Shown: positions 48,382 through 56,592, counted from the stretch's first letter. The stretch: DNA of 64,000 nucleotides from Amycolatopsis sp. (GCF_025464955.1 NZ_JAODNM010000093.1:114261-178260); one strand, 5' to 3'. Notes: generated from the letters alone by a model not told the origin. Numbers and translations are program-made.

Positions 48382-49605
48382 ATGGCCAAGATCAAGGTCC
48401 AGGGCACCGTCGTCGAGCTCGACGGTGATGAGATGACCCGCATCATCTGGCAGTTCATCAAGGACAAGCTGATCCACCCGTACCTGGACGTGGACCTGGA
48501 GTACTACGACCTCGGCATCGAGGAGCGCGACCGGACCGACGACCAGGTCACCGTCGACTCGGCGAAGGCCATCCTCAAGCATGGCGTCGGCGTCAAGTGC
48601 GCCACCATCACGCCCGACGAGGCCCGGGTCGAAGAGTTCGGTCTCAAGAAGATGTGGCTCTCGCCCAACGGGACGATCCGCAACATCCTCGGCGGGGTGA
48701 TCTTCCGCGAGCCGATCGTCATCTCCAACATCCCGCGCCTGGTCCCTGGCTGGACCAAGCCGATCATCATCGGCCGCCACGCCCACGGCGACCAGTACAA
48801 GGCGACCAACTTCAAGGTCCCCGGCCCCGGCACCGCGACGATCACCTACACCCCGGACGACGGCTCCGCGCCGATGGAGTTCGAGGTCGCCAAGTTCCCC
48901 GAGGGCGGTGGCGTCCTGATGGGTATGTACAACTTCAAGAAGTCCATCGAGGACTTCGCGCGCGCGTCGCTGCAGTACGGTCTCGACCGCGAGTACCCGG
49001 TCTACCTCTCCACCAAGAACACGATCCTGAAGGCCTACGACGGCATGTTCAAGGACGTGTTCGAGGAGATCTTCCAGAACGAGTTCAAGGCGGACTTCGA
49101 CGCCAAGGGCATCACCTACGAGCACCGCCTCATCGACGACATGGTCGCCGCGGCGATGAAGTGGGAGGGTGGCTACGTCTGGGCCGCCAAGAACTACGAC
49201 GGCGACGTCCAGTCCGACACCGTCGCCCAGGGCTTCGGCTCGCTGGGCCTGATGACGTCGGTGCTGCGCACCCCGGACGGCAAGACCGTCGAGGCCGAGG
49301 CCGCGCACGGCACGGTCACCCGGCACTACCGCCAGCACCAGCAGGGCAAGCCGACCTCGACCAACCCGATCGCGTCGATCTACGCGTGGACCCGGGGCCT
49401 CGAGCACCGCGGCAAGTTGGACTCGAACTCGGAGCTCATCGGCTTCGCCAACAAGCTCGAAGAGGTCGTCATCGAGACCGTCGAAAGCGGCCTCATGACC
49501 AAGGACCTCGCGCTGCTCATCAGCAAGGAGCAGCCGTTCCAGAGCACCGAGGAGTTCCTCGGCTCGCTGGACGAGAACCTCGCGAAGAAGATCTCGCAGG
49601 GCTGA
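48382..49605 (+). CDS. icd: NADP-dependent isocitrate dehydrogenase, dimeric type
   Basis: TCA-cycle enzyme producing 2-oxoglutarate and NADPH. The 407 residues carry VVELDGDEMTRIIWQFIKDKL, SPNGTIRNILGGVIFREPI (substrate-binding Ser/Asn/Arg), GRHAHGDQYKATNF, YDGMFKDVFEEIF, IDDMVAAAMKWEGGYVWAAKNYDGDVQSDTVAQGFGSLGLMTSVL and AEAAHGTVTRHYR. This is the homodimeric, eukaryote-like type (mycobacterial Icd1). GAGAGGAGCACC precedes the ATG at 48382. Confidence 0.97.
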   Translation: MAKIKVQGTVVELDGDEMTRIIWQFIKDKLIHPYLDVDLEYYDLGIEERDRTDDQVTVDSAKAILKHGVGVKCATITPDEARVEEFGLKKMWLSPNGTIRNILGGVIFREPIVISNIPRLVPGWTKPIIIGRHAHGDQYKATNFKVPGPGTATITYTPDDGSAPMEFEVAKFPEGGGVLMGMYNFKKSIEDFARASLQYGLDREYPVYLSTKNTILKAYDGMFKDVFEEIFQNEFKADFDAKGITYEHRLIDDMVAAAMKWEGGYVWAAKNYDGDVQSDTVAQGFGSLGLMTSVLRTPDGKTVEAEAAHGTVTRHYRQHQQGKPTSTNPIASIYAWTRGLEHRGKLDSNSELIGFANKLEEVVIETVESGLMTKDLALLISKEQPFQSTEEFLGSLDENLAKKISQG

Positions 49606-49640
49606 AAGTCGTTTCGACAGTTTGACTGTTTTGACGAAAT

Positions 49641-49672
49641 GAGGGGCGCGTCCGGTGGACGTGCCCCTCTTT
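49641..49672 (+). terminator. icd terminator
   Basis: GAGGGGCGCGTCC pairs with GGACGTGCCCCTC (13 bp with one G-U), loop GGT, followed by TTT. Confidence 0.88.
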
Positions 49673-49800
49673 CGTTTACTCAGGGTCACCTGGTGGTGAC
49701 CGTTTTGGCGCCTCCGGGTGGTTCGCCCGTCCATCTCTGTTGCCGCGGCGGCCGGATGTCTAGCCTGGTCCAGGACAGGTTCCGGTTCTGAGGAGCAGAC

Positions 49801-50115
49801 GTGATCCTGGGCATTCCGAAGAAGATCCTGATCATCGGCGCGCTCGCCGTCGTGGTGCTGATCTACATCGCGAGCGCCAACAAGCAGCCCGCGGGCGCCG
49901 CGGGTGCCTCGCCGACGGGCTGCAAGGTCACCGTGACCGCCGATGTCCTCAACGCGCGGTCCGCGCCGGTGCCCGGCGCCGGGATCGTCGGCAAATACCT
50001 GAAGGACGCGCAGGTCGACGCCATGCCGGTGGTCCAGAACGGCTTCCGCCAGCTGACCAAGGACAAGTGGGCGTCGACCCAGTTCCTCACCCCCACCGCC
50101 GGCTCGCACTGCTAG
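49801..50115 (+). CDS. Membrane-anchored SH3-like protein
   Basis: A 104-residue protein. Residues 5-25 (IPKKILIIGALAVVVLIYIAS) are an N-terminal anchor. The outer part CKVTVTADVLNARSAPVPGAGIVGKYLKDAQVDAMPVVQNGFRQLTKDKWASTQFLTP has the bacterial SH3 signature (VxADVLNxRSxP, WASxxFL), with Cys residues at 42 and 104 that may form a disulfide. It probably binds cell wall or partner proteins outside the membrane. GAGGAGCAGAC precedes the GTG. Confidence 0.82.
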   Translation: MILGIPKKILIIGALAVVVLIYIASANKQPAGAAGASPTGCKVTVTADVLNARSAPVPGAGIVGKYLKDAQVDAMPVVQNGFRQLTKDKWASTQFLTPTAGSHC

Positions 50116-50137
50116 GTGCGCCCTCCCGTTTAAGGAT

Positions 50138-50189
50138 CCCTCGGGGCCACCCTTGTGGCGTTCAACGCACTCGGGGTGACCCTGAGGGG
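50138..50189 (+). terminator. Terminator hairpin, CCCTCGGGGCCACCC family member 2
   Basis: CCCTCGGGGCCACCC pairs at 13 of 15 positions with GGGTGACCCTGAGGG, followed by a T-rich stretch (TTTGTTGT). The core is the same as the hairpin at 31534-31584. Confidence 0.75.
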
Positions 50190-50194
50190 CTTTG

Positions 50195-50241
50195 TTGTAA
50201 CCTTGCAACTGTTATAAATCTACAATGGTTGTGGGGGCTAA
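50195..50241 (+). promoter_or_regulatory. AT-rich promoter/operator before the MFS-MarR operon
   Basis: The stretch TTGTAACCTTGCAACTGTTA, continuing TAAATCTACAATGG, is strikingly AT-rich for this genome. CAACTGT and ACAATGGTTG form an imperfect inverted repeat, a likely MarR operator overlapping the promoter (-10 candidate TACAAT, 50221-50226). Confidence 0.5.
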
Positions 50242-51684
50242 ATGTCTGAACTGAGTCATCGGAGGCGCCAGCTGGTGCTCGCGATCTGCTGTCTGAGCCT
50301 GTTCATCGTCGGCCTCGACTCCACGATCGTGAACCTCGCGCTGCCGTCGATCCAGGCGGACCTGCACGCCTCGGTGCAGAGCCTGCAGTGGGTCATCGAC
50401 GCCTACACGCTCGTGCTGGCCAGCCTGCTGATGCTCGCGGGGTCGATGGGGGACCGCTTCGGCAGGCGGCGGACGTTCCAGACCGGGCTGGCGTTGTTCA
50501 GCGCCGGTTCGCTGTTGTGCAGCGTGGCTCCGAACGCGACGACGCTGATCGTCTTCCGGATGGTCCAGGCCGTCGGCGGGTCAATGCTGAACCCGGTCGC
50601 GATGTCCATCATCACCAATACGTTCACCGAATCCAAGGAACGGGCGCGGGCGATCGGCGTCTGGGGCGGCGTCGTGGGTCTGAGCATGGCTTTGGGGCCG
50701 GTGGTCGGCGGCGCGCTCGTCGGCAGCGCCGGCTGGCGGTCGATCTTCTGGATCAACGTCCCGGTCGGTGTCGCGGCCGCTGTCCTCGCCGCGATCTTCG
50801 TGCCGGAGTCGAAGGCCGCGCGGGCACGTCGGGTCGACCCGGTCGGGCAGCTGCTGGTCATCGTGCTGCTGGTGGGGGTGACCTACGGCATCATCGAAGG
50901 CGGCCGCGCGGGTTGGGGCTCACCTGCGATCGTCGCGTGCTTCGCTGCGTCCATCGTCGCGCTGATCAGTCTTGTCGCCTACGAGCGCCGACGCGTGGAA
51001 CCGTTGCTGGACATGAGGTTCTTCTCGAGCGTGCCGTTCTCCGGCGCCACCGTGATCGCGATCAGCGGGTTCGCCGCGCTCGCCGGGTTCCTCTTCCTCA
51101 ACACGCTTTACCTGCAGGAAGCACGAGGGTTCACGGCGTTGCACGCCGGTCTCCTGACCCTGCCGATGGCCGGGATGACGGCCCTGTTCGCGCCGATTTC
51201 CGGCCGGATCGTGGCGAGTCGCGGACCCCGGTTGCCGCTCCTCGTTGCGGGTGTCGGCATCACCGCGAGCGGGTTGATGCTCACGCAGCTCACCGCGACG
51301 ACGTCGATCTGGTGGCTGTTCGCCTGCTACGTCGTGTTCGGCATCGGGTTCGGCGCACTCAACTCGCCGATCACCAACACCGCCGTGTCGGGGATGCCCC
51401 GTTCCCAGGCCGGGGTAGCTGCCGCCGTCGCCTCGACCAGCCGGCAGATCGGTTCCTCGCTCGGCGTCGCGGTGCTGGGCGCGGTCGTTACCTCCCACGT
51501 CGTCGGCTCGTTCAAAACCGGGTTCCCCGAAGCCAGCCATCTCGGCTGGTGGATCATGGCCGGTTGTGGAGTCATCGTGTTCGCGCTGGGATTGCTCACC
51601 ACCGGCCGGTGGGCCAGGGAAACGGCCGAAGCCGCGACGGCCGGCATGTCCGCTGAACCCCCGAAAGTCGTGGTGACCGCGTAA
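50242..51684 (+). CDS. DHA2 family drug:H+ antiporter (14 helices)
   Basis: A 480-residue EmrB/QacA-type exporter. The N-terminus LAICCLSLFIVGLDSTIVNLALPSIQADLHAS has the family motif D1 (LDxTIVNxALPxIxxxL), followed by LMLAGSMGDRFGRRRTFQTGL (motif A) and GGSMLNPVAMSIITNTF, with motif C GVWGGVVGLSMALGPVVGG. About 14 hydrophobic segments. It is cotranscribed with the MarR regulator that overlaps its stop. Confidence 0.92.
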   Translation: MSELSHRRRQLVLAICCLSLFIVGLDSTIVNLALPSIQADLHASVQSLQWVIDAYTLVLASLLMLAGSMGDRFGRRRTFQTGLALFSAGSLLCSVAPNATTLIVFRMVQAVGGSMLNPVAMSIITNTFTESKERARAIGVWGGVVGLSMALGPVVGGALVGSAGWRSIFWINVPVGVAAAVLAAIFVPESKAARARRVDPVGQLLVIVLLVGVTYGIIEGGRAGWGSPAIVACFAASIVALISLVAYERRRVEPLLDMRFFSSVPFSGATVIAISGFAALAGFLFLNTLYLQEARGFTALHAGLLTLPMAGMTALFAPISGRIVASRGPRLPLLVAGVGITASGLMLTQLTATTSIWWLFACYVVFGIGFGALNSPITNTAVSGMPRSQAGVAAAVASTSRQIGSSLGVAVLGAVVTSHVVGSFKTGFPEASHLGWWIMAGCGVIVFALGLLTTGRWARETAEAATAGMSAEPPKVVVTA

Positions 51685-52103
51685 TGGACGCCGAGGAAAC
51701 CGCAGCCGCGATCTGGTCGCGGATGCGGGCGCTCGTGCTCGAGCGGAACGAGCGCAAGAAGGACGTCGTCGAGGCGCTCGGCATGAGCTTCCTCAAGGCG
51801 AAGGCGTTGCGGAAGGTCGCGGGCAAGACGTTGACCATGCGGGACCTGACCGCGGAACTGACGATCGACAAGCCGTACACCACGCTGATCGTCGACGACC
51901 TGGAGCGCCGCGGGCTGGTCGAGCGGTCGGTCCACCCCGACGACCGGCGCAGCAAGATCGTCACCGCCACCCCGGCGGGTCTCGATGCCGCGCGGCTCGC
52001 CGAGCGGATCCTCAGCGAACCGCCGGCGGGTATCACCGCCCTCGACGACGACGAACTGTCGGCGCTGGACCGGATCCTGGCCAAGGTCGACTCAGCCGAT
52101 TGA
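51684..52103 (+). CDS. MarR family regulator of the DHA2 exporter
   Basis: A 139-residue winged-helix regulator: RKDVVEALGMSFLKAKALRKVAGKTLTMRDLTAELTIDKPYTTLIVDDLERRGLVERSVHPDDRRSKIVTATPAGLDAARL. The wing motif DDRRSKIVTATPAG is typical of MarR. Its ATG shares one base with the transporter stop, so it probably represses its own operon until the drug binds. Confidence 0.9.
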   Translation: MDAEETAAAIWSRMRALVLERNERKKDVVEALGMSFLKAKALRKVAGKTLTMRDLTAELTIDKPYTTLIVDDLERRGLVERSVHPDDRRSKIVTATPAGLDAARLAERILSEPPAGITALDDDELSALDRILAKVDSAD

Positions 52104-52748
52104 CAGGTCGACGTGGAGGCCTTCTTCGGCGACGATGACTTCGCCGTCGAAGACCTCGCGCGCCTCCGAAGCCGAGATGTCGCGGTCGCTGCCGGGCCAG
52201 AAATGCGTGAGCAACAGCCGTTTCGCCCTGGCACGCACGGCCCAGTAGCCCCGCTTCGCCTGCCGTCAAGAGGTAGCGAGGTTCGCTCTCGGGCGCGGGA
52301 CCCTGCAACGTCGCGTCGGAAATCAGCAGGTCGGCGTCCTTTCCCAGCTCCGCAGCTCGAACGTCTCCAGCCGAAACGGGCCGAGATCGTGCGCACCGGC
52401 CAGGTCGTGGATGTCGAAGATCGTCGCCGGGTGAGGTCTCGGTTCGAGCGCGACAAGAACGTCCAGCACGCCCGGCGCGCAGTACAGCGGCAGCCTCGGC
52501 GCGTCGCCGGCGGTGTACTGGCGAACCCTGCCCAGCGCGCTGACATCGACACAGTGGTCGGGGTGCGCGTGGGTGACGATGACGGCGTCGACGTCCGCAT
52601 CGGGGAGATGCGTCAAGAGGTGGGGGAGCGTGCCGTAACCCAGGTCCAGCAGCACACGATAACCGTTGTGCGCCAACAAGAATCTTGCGCACGCGCGCCC
52701 GGCCTCCGGTCACGCTCCGCAGCTGCCCAGCACGGTCAGTCCGGTCAT
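52092..52748 (-). pseudogene. Metallo-beta-lactamase-fold hydrolase, broken at three places
   Basis: The frame starts at ATG 52748 with MTGLTVLGSCGA, then an in-frame TGA where homologues have Trp, then PEAGRACARFLLAHNGYRVLLDLGYG. It continues through the HxHxDH metal motif VTHAHPDHCVD to FRLETFELRSW, where a deletion joins it out of frame to ELGKDADLLISDAT; the usual ...AYTGDTG... segment is missing. A second shift after LTAGEAG leads into KRGYWAVRARAKRLLLTHFW, PGSDRDISASEAREVF and the end. It is therefore an MBL-fold pseudogene, overlapping the end of the convergent MarR gene by 12 nt. Confidence 0.85.
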
Positions 52749-52797
52749 CAGGGCAGTGTGCACGAAGTTGTCGTACCCGGGCGGTAATCTGCGCGAT

Positions 52798-53610
52798 GTG
52801 CTCACCGTGTCGACTGTGAATGTCAACGGCCTCCGTGCCGCCGCCAAAAAAGGGTTCGTCGAATGGCTCACCGCCGGCGGTGCCGACGTCGTCGCCTGTC
52901 AGGAGGTCCGCGCCGAACTGGACCAGCTGCCCGCCGAAGTCGCCGCGCCGGAGGACTGGTTCGCCTTCCACGCGCCGTCCGAGGTGAAGGGGCGCAACGG
53001 CGTCTCGGTGTACAGCCGGACAGAGCCGGACTTCGTGCGCATCGGCTTCGGCGAGCCCGAGTTCGAGCTGAGCGGGCGCTATCTCGAGGTGCACCTTCCC
53101 GGGGTCATCGTGGCGAGCCTGTACCTGCCCAGCGGTGATGTCGGCACGGTCCGGCAGGAGGAGAAGGAACGCTTCATGGCGGCCTTCCTGCCCTACCTCG
53201 GCGAGTTACGCGGCAAGGCCGAAGCGGCGGGCAAGGAGGTCCTGGTCGTCGGCGACTGGAACATCGCGCACGCCGAGGCCGACCTCAAGAACTGGAAGAC
53301 GAACCAGAAGAACTCCGGCTTCCTGCCCGAGGAGCGGGCGTGGCTGAGCCGCGTGTTCGACGAGGCCGGTTATGTCGACGTGCATCGCAAGCTGGTTCCG
53401 GAAGGCCCTGGTCCGTACACCTGGTGGTCGTACCGTGGGAAGGCCTTCGACAACGACGCCGGCTGGCGCATCGACTACCAGATCGCGACCCCTGGCCTGG
53501 CGGAGAAGTGCACGTCCGTCGTCGTCGAGCGCGCCGACACCTACGAGGGCCGCTGGTCCGACCACGCCCCGGTGACGGCGACGTTCGACTGGCCGAACCC
53601 GGCTGCCTGA
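52798..53610 (+). CDS. xth: Exodeoxyribonuclease III
   Basis: A 270-residue ExoIII/EEP nuclease acting on abasic sites. LTVSTVNVNGLRAAAKKGFVEWL (catalytic Asn), VVACQEVRAELDQL (Glu), GRYLEVHLPGVIVASLYLPSGDV (Tyr/Asp), VLVVGDWNIAHAEADLKNW (DxN), and WRIDYQIATPGL and RWSDHAPVTATF (Asp-His). The GTG at 52798 lies 7 nt after TAATCT (52785-52790), so the transcript is leaderless and the longer frame from 52666 is not used. Confidence 0.95.
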   Translation: MLTVSTVNVNGLRAAAKKGFVEWLTAGGADVVACQEVRAELDQLPAEVAAPEDWFAFHAPSEVKGRNGVSVYSRTEPDFVRIGFGEPEFELSGRYLEVHLPGVIVASLYLPSGDVGTVRQEEKERFMAAFLPYLGELRGKAEAAGKEVLVVGDWNIAHAEADLKNWKTNQKNSGFLPEERAWLSRVFDEAGYVDVHRKLVPEGPGPYTWWSYRGKAFDNDAGWRIDYQIATPGLAEKCTSVVVERADTYEGRWSDHAPVTATFDWPNPAA

Positions 53611-53804
53611 TGCCTACGGGCCGCAGGCTGTCCCTGGCACCGGCTAGGTGGAGTTCGATGTGCCCTCGGACTTCCTATACCCGGGCGGCGCAGCGGGATG
53701 GGGATAGCGAGTCCGTCGGGCCAGCCCGGTCGGATCGGTGGCATCGCTGGTGGCTCGTGGACTGTCTGTCGCAGTCGACCCCCCCGCGCGCGGACCGTTC
53801 GACG

Positions 53805-54008
53805 ATGGCAGTCTCTCTGTCCATCGATACCCGCCGTCTGGTTAGCCAGCTGATCGTGTGGAATACCGGCGAGGCGGAGTTGATGCGCGCAGACGTGCTC
53901 TCGGGTGCGGACAGCGATGAGCACCGGCAGATCGAGTCCCGCGCAGACCTGGATCGGGCGCTGTCCGACCTGCTTGCATGGACGTCGCCGGACCAGGGGT
54001 GCCGATGA
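53805..54008 (+). CDS. Small protein, possibly an orphan immunity protein
   Basis: A 67-residue protein: MAVSLSIDTRRLVSQLIVWN, then TGEAELMRADVLSGADSDEH and RQIESRADLDRALSDLLAWT. The alternation of a short beta strand with a helical LDRALSDLLAW end resembles small polymorphic-toxin immunity proteins, but I cannot assign a family. No strong RBS is visible. It lies just upstream of a SUKH-like gene with no toxin gene in sight. Confidence 0.5.
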   Translation: MAVSLSIDTRRLVSQLIVWNTGEAELMRADVLSGADSDEHRQIESRADLDRALSDLLAWTSPDQGCR

Positions 54009-54041
54009 CGCGCAACGCGGACCAGTATTCCACCTGGGGCG

Positions 54042-54404
54042 GTGGCAGCTGAGGTGGCGAATTTGCTGACGATCGAAGAGCTGCCGACGGGTTTTGACTA
54101 TCCACCTGAGTTCGTCCGAGTGGTTGGGCTCGGTCTCACGGATCTGGAGCCGTGGTGGATCATCGAGGGCAAGCTGTTGAGAGATTTCATGAAGTTGCTG
54201 GCTTCTGCGTATCCGAGACGTCGCTTGGTTCCGTTCGCCAAGCGTCAGGACAGGGATGACGTGGCCTGTTGGGACCTGGCGAAGGGTGACGTGGCGATCG
54301 TCCATGTGGGCGCGAGCCCCGGTTGGGAGCAACACGCCCGGTTCGCGGACTTCTACGGGTGGCTGAGGCAGGCGGTCGAGGACCTCATCGAGCACGGCGG
54401 CTGA
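54042..54404 (+). CDS. SUKH/SMI1-like protein (orphan immunity candidate)
   Basis: A 120-residue protein: LTIEELPTGFDYPPEFVRVVGLGLTDLEPWWIIEGKLLRDFMKLLAS, then RRLVPFAKRQDRDDVACWDLAKGDVAIVHVGASPGWEQHARFADFYGWLRQAVEDLIE. The pattern of a Pro-Glu-Phe helix start, a strand ending VPFAKRQDRDDVACWD and a terminal helix is that of SMI1/KNR4 (SUKH) proteins, many of which neutralise toxins. GTG at 54042 or 54054 is the start. No partner toxin is encoded nearby. Confidence 0.7.
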   Translation: MAAEVANLLTIEELPTGFDYPPEFVRVVGLGLTDLEPWWIIEGKLLRDFMKLLASAYPRRRLVPFAKRQDRDDVACWDLAKGDVAIVHVGASPGWEQHARFADFYGWLRQAVEDLIEHGG

Positions 54405-54480
54405 AGCCAACTTACGTGAGCGAGCGAACCGCTTTTTCGGCGTAGCGCTGAGAACATCTGATGCGCAGCGACAGGAGTTC

Positions 54481-54772
54481 TTGTCGATCTTGAAGCGGGG
54501 GGTTAAGGATCTCGAAGAGGTCGGAGACCTTCGCGCGCGTGGTCTTAACTACAAAGAAGCCGTGCCCACGCTTCTAGAGTGGCTTCCTCGCGTGAGCTAT
54601 TTGCTGCTGGCCGAGGACATTGCGCGGACGCTCTCGGTTCCTTTCGCTAGAAGCTTGCTTTGCCTGAGTTTCTCAAGCTATTTCGGGATCCGCCGGCAGT
54701 TGAAGATTCAATGCGGCCTGAATCATCCGAGCTGCCCTCCGTGACCTGCTCTACTTGATGACGGAGCCCTAG
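54481..54772 (+). pseudogene. Frameshifted gene fragment
   Basis: Behind AGGAG a TTG-started frame reads ILKRGVKDLEEVGDLRARGL, NYKEAVPTLLEWLPRVSYLL and LAEDIARTLSVPFAR. The sequence then continues sensibly in a second frame (ALPEFLKLFRDPPAVEDSMR) and, near the end, in a third (RDLLYLMTEP then TAG at 54770-54772). It looks like the N-terminal part of a helical-repeat protein that has decayed. The original family is not known to me. Confidence 0.65.
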
Positions 54773-54791
54773 GCTTGGACCTGCAGTCAGG

Positions 54792-54820
54792 GTTAGTGAT
54801 CTAACTATACTTATATAAGG
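54792..54820. promoter_or_regulatory. AT-rich promoter with inverted repeat before a MarR gene
   Basis: GTTAG-TGAT-CTAAC (54792-54805) is a perfect 5-bp inverted repeat, followed by ACTTATATAAGG. This is a probable autoregulatory operator and promoter for the MarR gene at 54842. Confidence 0.55.
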
Positions 54821-54841
54821 ATGCTTTGGTAGAGTGCCTGG

Positions 54842-55276
54842 ATGGCTGTCGAATTGCAGGACCTCGGACTGGCTGTGAAGCGGCTGCAGCATCGCCATCA
54901 CCGGACGCTCGACACGAAGCTCAACCAGATCGGGGCGACGATCGCGCAGTGGGACGCACTGCGCGCGATCGGACGTTATCCGGACTCGTCGTCACACCGG
55001 CTCGCTCAGGTCACCTTCCAGACGGACCAGTCCTTCGGCACGCTCGCGAACCGGATGGTGGTCAGGGGGCTGATCGAGCGTGTGCCCGGGCCCGGGCGGG
55101 CGGTCCGGCACCGCCTTACCTCTGAGGGCGAGGAGATGTTGAAGAAAGGGCTAGCGGTGGCCGACGAGGTTCTCGCGCAATCGTTCGCGCCCCTGGACTC
55201 CGCCGAGCGGGATACCCTGCATGAACTCCTGACGAGGCTCAACGAGGCGGAAGCTCAGTCAGACGTCGCCGAGTAG
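54842..55276 (+). CDS. MarR family regulator
   Basis: A 144-residue winged-helix protein: LQDLGLAVKRLQHRHHRTLDTKLNQIGATIAQWDALRAIGRYPDSSSHRLAQVTFQTDQSFGTLANRMVVRGLIERVPGPGRAVRHRLTSEGEEML, with the last part forming the wing and the next helix. ATG at 54842 has no strong SD. It stands alone between a decayed gene and a NADAR gene; targets unknown. Confidence 0.9.
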   Translation: MAVELQDLGLAVKRLQHRHHRTLDTKLNQIGATIAQWDALRAIGRYPDSSSHRLAQVTFQTDQSFGTLANRMVVRGLIERVPGPGRAVRHRLTSEGEEMLKKGLAVADEVLAQSFAPLDSAERDTLHELLTRLNEAEAQSDVAE

Positions 55277-55444
55277 CTGGCGCGCTCCGACTCGAATGGA
55301 GGTCCAGTCGGTCTCCGACTCGCAGGCGAGCCGTTTCTCCATCCAGGCGGCTCGCTCTCGGTGTTCTGCGCGCAGGCGGGCTAGGTCGAGCCTGATGCCT
55401 GGAGGTGGGCTGATTCGCGTCAACGAGAAACGGAATCGGATCAC
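55259..55444 (-). CDS. Possible small protein divergent from the NADAR gene
   Basis: A 61-residue frame from GTG 55444: IRFRFSLTRISPPPGIRLDL, then ARLRAEHRERAAWMEKRLAC and ESETDWTSIRVGARQLLGDV. Composition is protein-like (strand, then a charged helix). However, the start is only 9 nt from the divergent NADAR start and the end overlaps the MarR gene by 18 nt, which is tight. No homology recognised. Confidence 0.35.
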   Translation of the reverse strand: MIRFRFSLTRISPPPGIRLDLARLRAEHRERAAWMEKRLACESETDWTSIRVGARQLLGDV

Positions 55445-55453
55445 CCCGGAAGT

Positions 55454-55906
55454 ATGAGCCGGAAATTCGCGCGCGGGCAGAGGTGTGCGTGGCCGGCGCC
55501 CTTTGCCGTCGACGGTCTCAGTTTCGCGACGGCTGAGCACTACATGATGTGGCGCAAGGCAATGCTGTTCGATGACGGCGAGGGTGCGCGAGCGATTCTG
55601 GCTGCGTCGCATCCTCGTCAGGCCAAGCAGTTCGGCCGATCCATTCGGGGATTCGACCAGCGTGTCTGGGACGGCAAGCGGTTCGGGATCGTCGTCGACG
55701 GCAGCGTGGCGAAGTTCCGGCAGCATGACGAGCTGCGCCGCTTTCTGCTTACCACCGGCAAGCGCGTACTGGTCGAGGCGAGTCCGGCCGATGCCAGTCC
55801 ATATGCGACAAACCCGGAACGGTGGCGCGGGCTCAACCTTCTCGGGTTCGCGCTGGCCAGGGCCCGCGACATCCTGAGGGCGACGCCCGCCGCCTCACGA
55901 GACTAG
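55454..55906 (+). CDS. NADAR (YbiA-like) domain protein lacking the WGIG segment
   Basis: A 150-residue protein of the NADAR family (N-glycosidase/ADP-ribosyl-guanosine hydrolase relatives). Present: FAVDGLSFATAEHYMMWRKAMLFDDG, HPRQAKQFGRSIRGFDQRVWDGKRFGIV, AKFRQHDELRRFLLTTGKRVLVEASPADAS and RWRGLNLLGFALARARDIL. Where homologues have D-x-x-WGIGL after EASP, this sequence goes straight to SPYATNPERW, about 8-9 residues short, and the usual N-terminal strand (~30 residues) is also missing. Its activity is therefore doubtful. Its stop overlaps the convergent membrane gene by 4 nt. Confidence 0.75.
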   Translation: MSRKFARGQRCAWPAPFAVDGLSFATAEHYMMWRKAMLFDDGEGARAILAASHPRQAKQFGRSIRGFDQRVWDGKRFGIVVDGSVAKFRQHDELRRFLLTTGKRVLVEASPADASPYATNPERWRGLNLLGFALARARDILRATPAASRD

Positions 55907-56592
55907 GCGGCGGCTTGCGGAGTGGGGTCGGGGGCGGGTGCCGGGGCGGGGGTCAGGTCGCCGAGGATGGCCTCGCCCTTGGTCAGCCACGCCACGCCGA
56001 AGGCGAGGATCGCCGCCGATTCCAGCCATAGGGCGGGACGCAACGAAGCCGTTTCCGAGCTGAGGAACAGGCCGAACACCGCGATGAGCACCAGGCTGGC
56101 CACGATGATCACCCCGCACGCGACGTAGACGCCGTTGCGTTGCACCTTGCGCCGGGTGGGGTTCGCGGTGTTCGACTTGGTGAACTCGAACAGGCAGAAG
56201 TACGCCAGGGTAAGGAAAAAGACGCTCGCGAAGACGAGATGCATGGTGCCGATGACGCGGTCGGTCTGGCTGGGGTTGACCGGCGTCGTCGGGAAGAAGG
56301 CCACTCCGAACGCCGCCACGGCGGCCAGGTCGGCGGCGATGTCGTCGAGGGTGTCATAACCCCGGTAGGACAACAGGAAGATGCCCACCGCGCACATGCT
56401 GCCAACGAAGACGTCCCGGACATCGGTGTAGTAGTACCCGCTGATCGAGTTCAGCAGCCCGCCGCCGTCGACGATCAGCTTGGCCAGCACGAGCACGAAC
56501 GGCAGCGCGAGGCCGATGACCCCGATGCCCCGCCTCAGGAACAGGTACGAATGGGCGAGTGTCGCCTCTTCGGTGGTCGATGCCTGGCTCAT
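55903..56592 (-). CDS. Six-helix membrane protein of unknown function
   Basis: A 229-residue protein with six or so hydrophobic segments: GIGVIGLALPFVLVLAKLIV, SGYYYTDVRDVFVGSMCAVGIFLLSYRGYDTLDDI, LAAVAAFGVAFFPT, MHLVFASVFFLTLAYFCLF, GVIIVASLVLIAVFGLFL and SAAILAFGVAWL, then an Ala/Pro tail. SGYYYTDVRDVFVGSM and the following GYD resemble a widespread uncharacterised family of DUF998-like integral membrane proteins. Function unknown. Confidence 0.75.
   Translation of the reverse strand: MSQASTTEEATLAHSYLFLRRGIGVIGLALPFVLVLAKLIVDGGGLLNSISGYYYTDVRDVFVGSMCAVGIFLLSYRGYDTLDDIAADLAAVAAFGVAFFPTTPVNPSQTDRVIGTMHLVFASVFFLTLAYFCLFEFTKSNTANPTRRKVQRNGVYVACGVIIVASLVLIAVFGLFLSSETASLRPALWLESAAILAFGVAWLTKGEAILGDLTPAPAPAPDPTPQAAA

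Noticed and set aside
52710..52712. Selenocysteine at the in-frame TGA of the metallo-beta-lactamase-like gene
   Set aside because: The position corresponds to Trp in homologues as I know them, there is no obvious SECIS-like hairpin, and the gene is broken further downstream.
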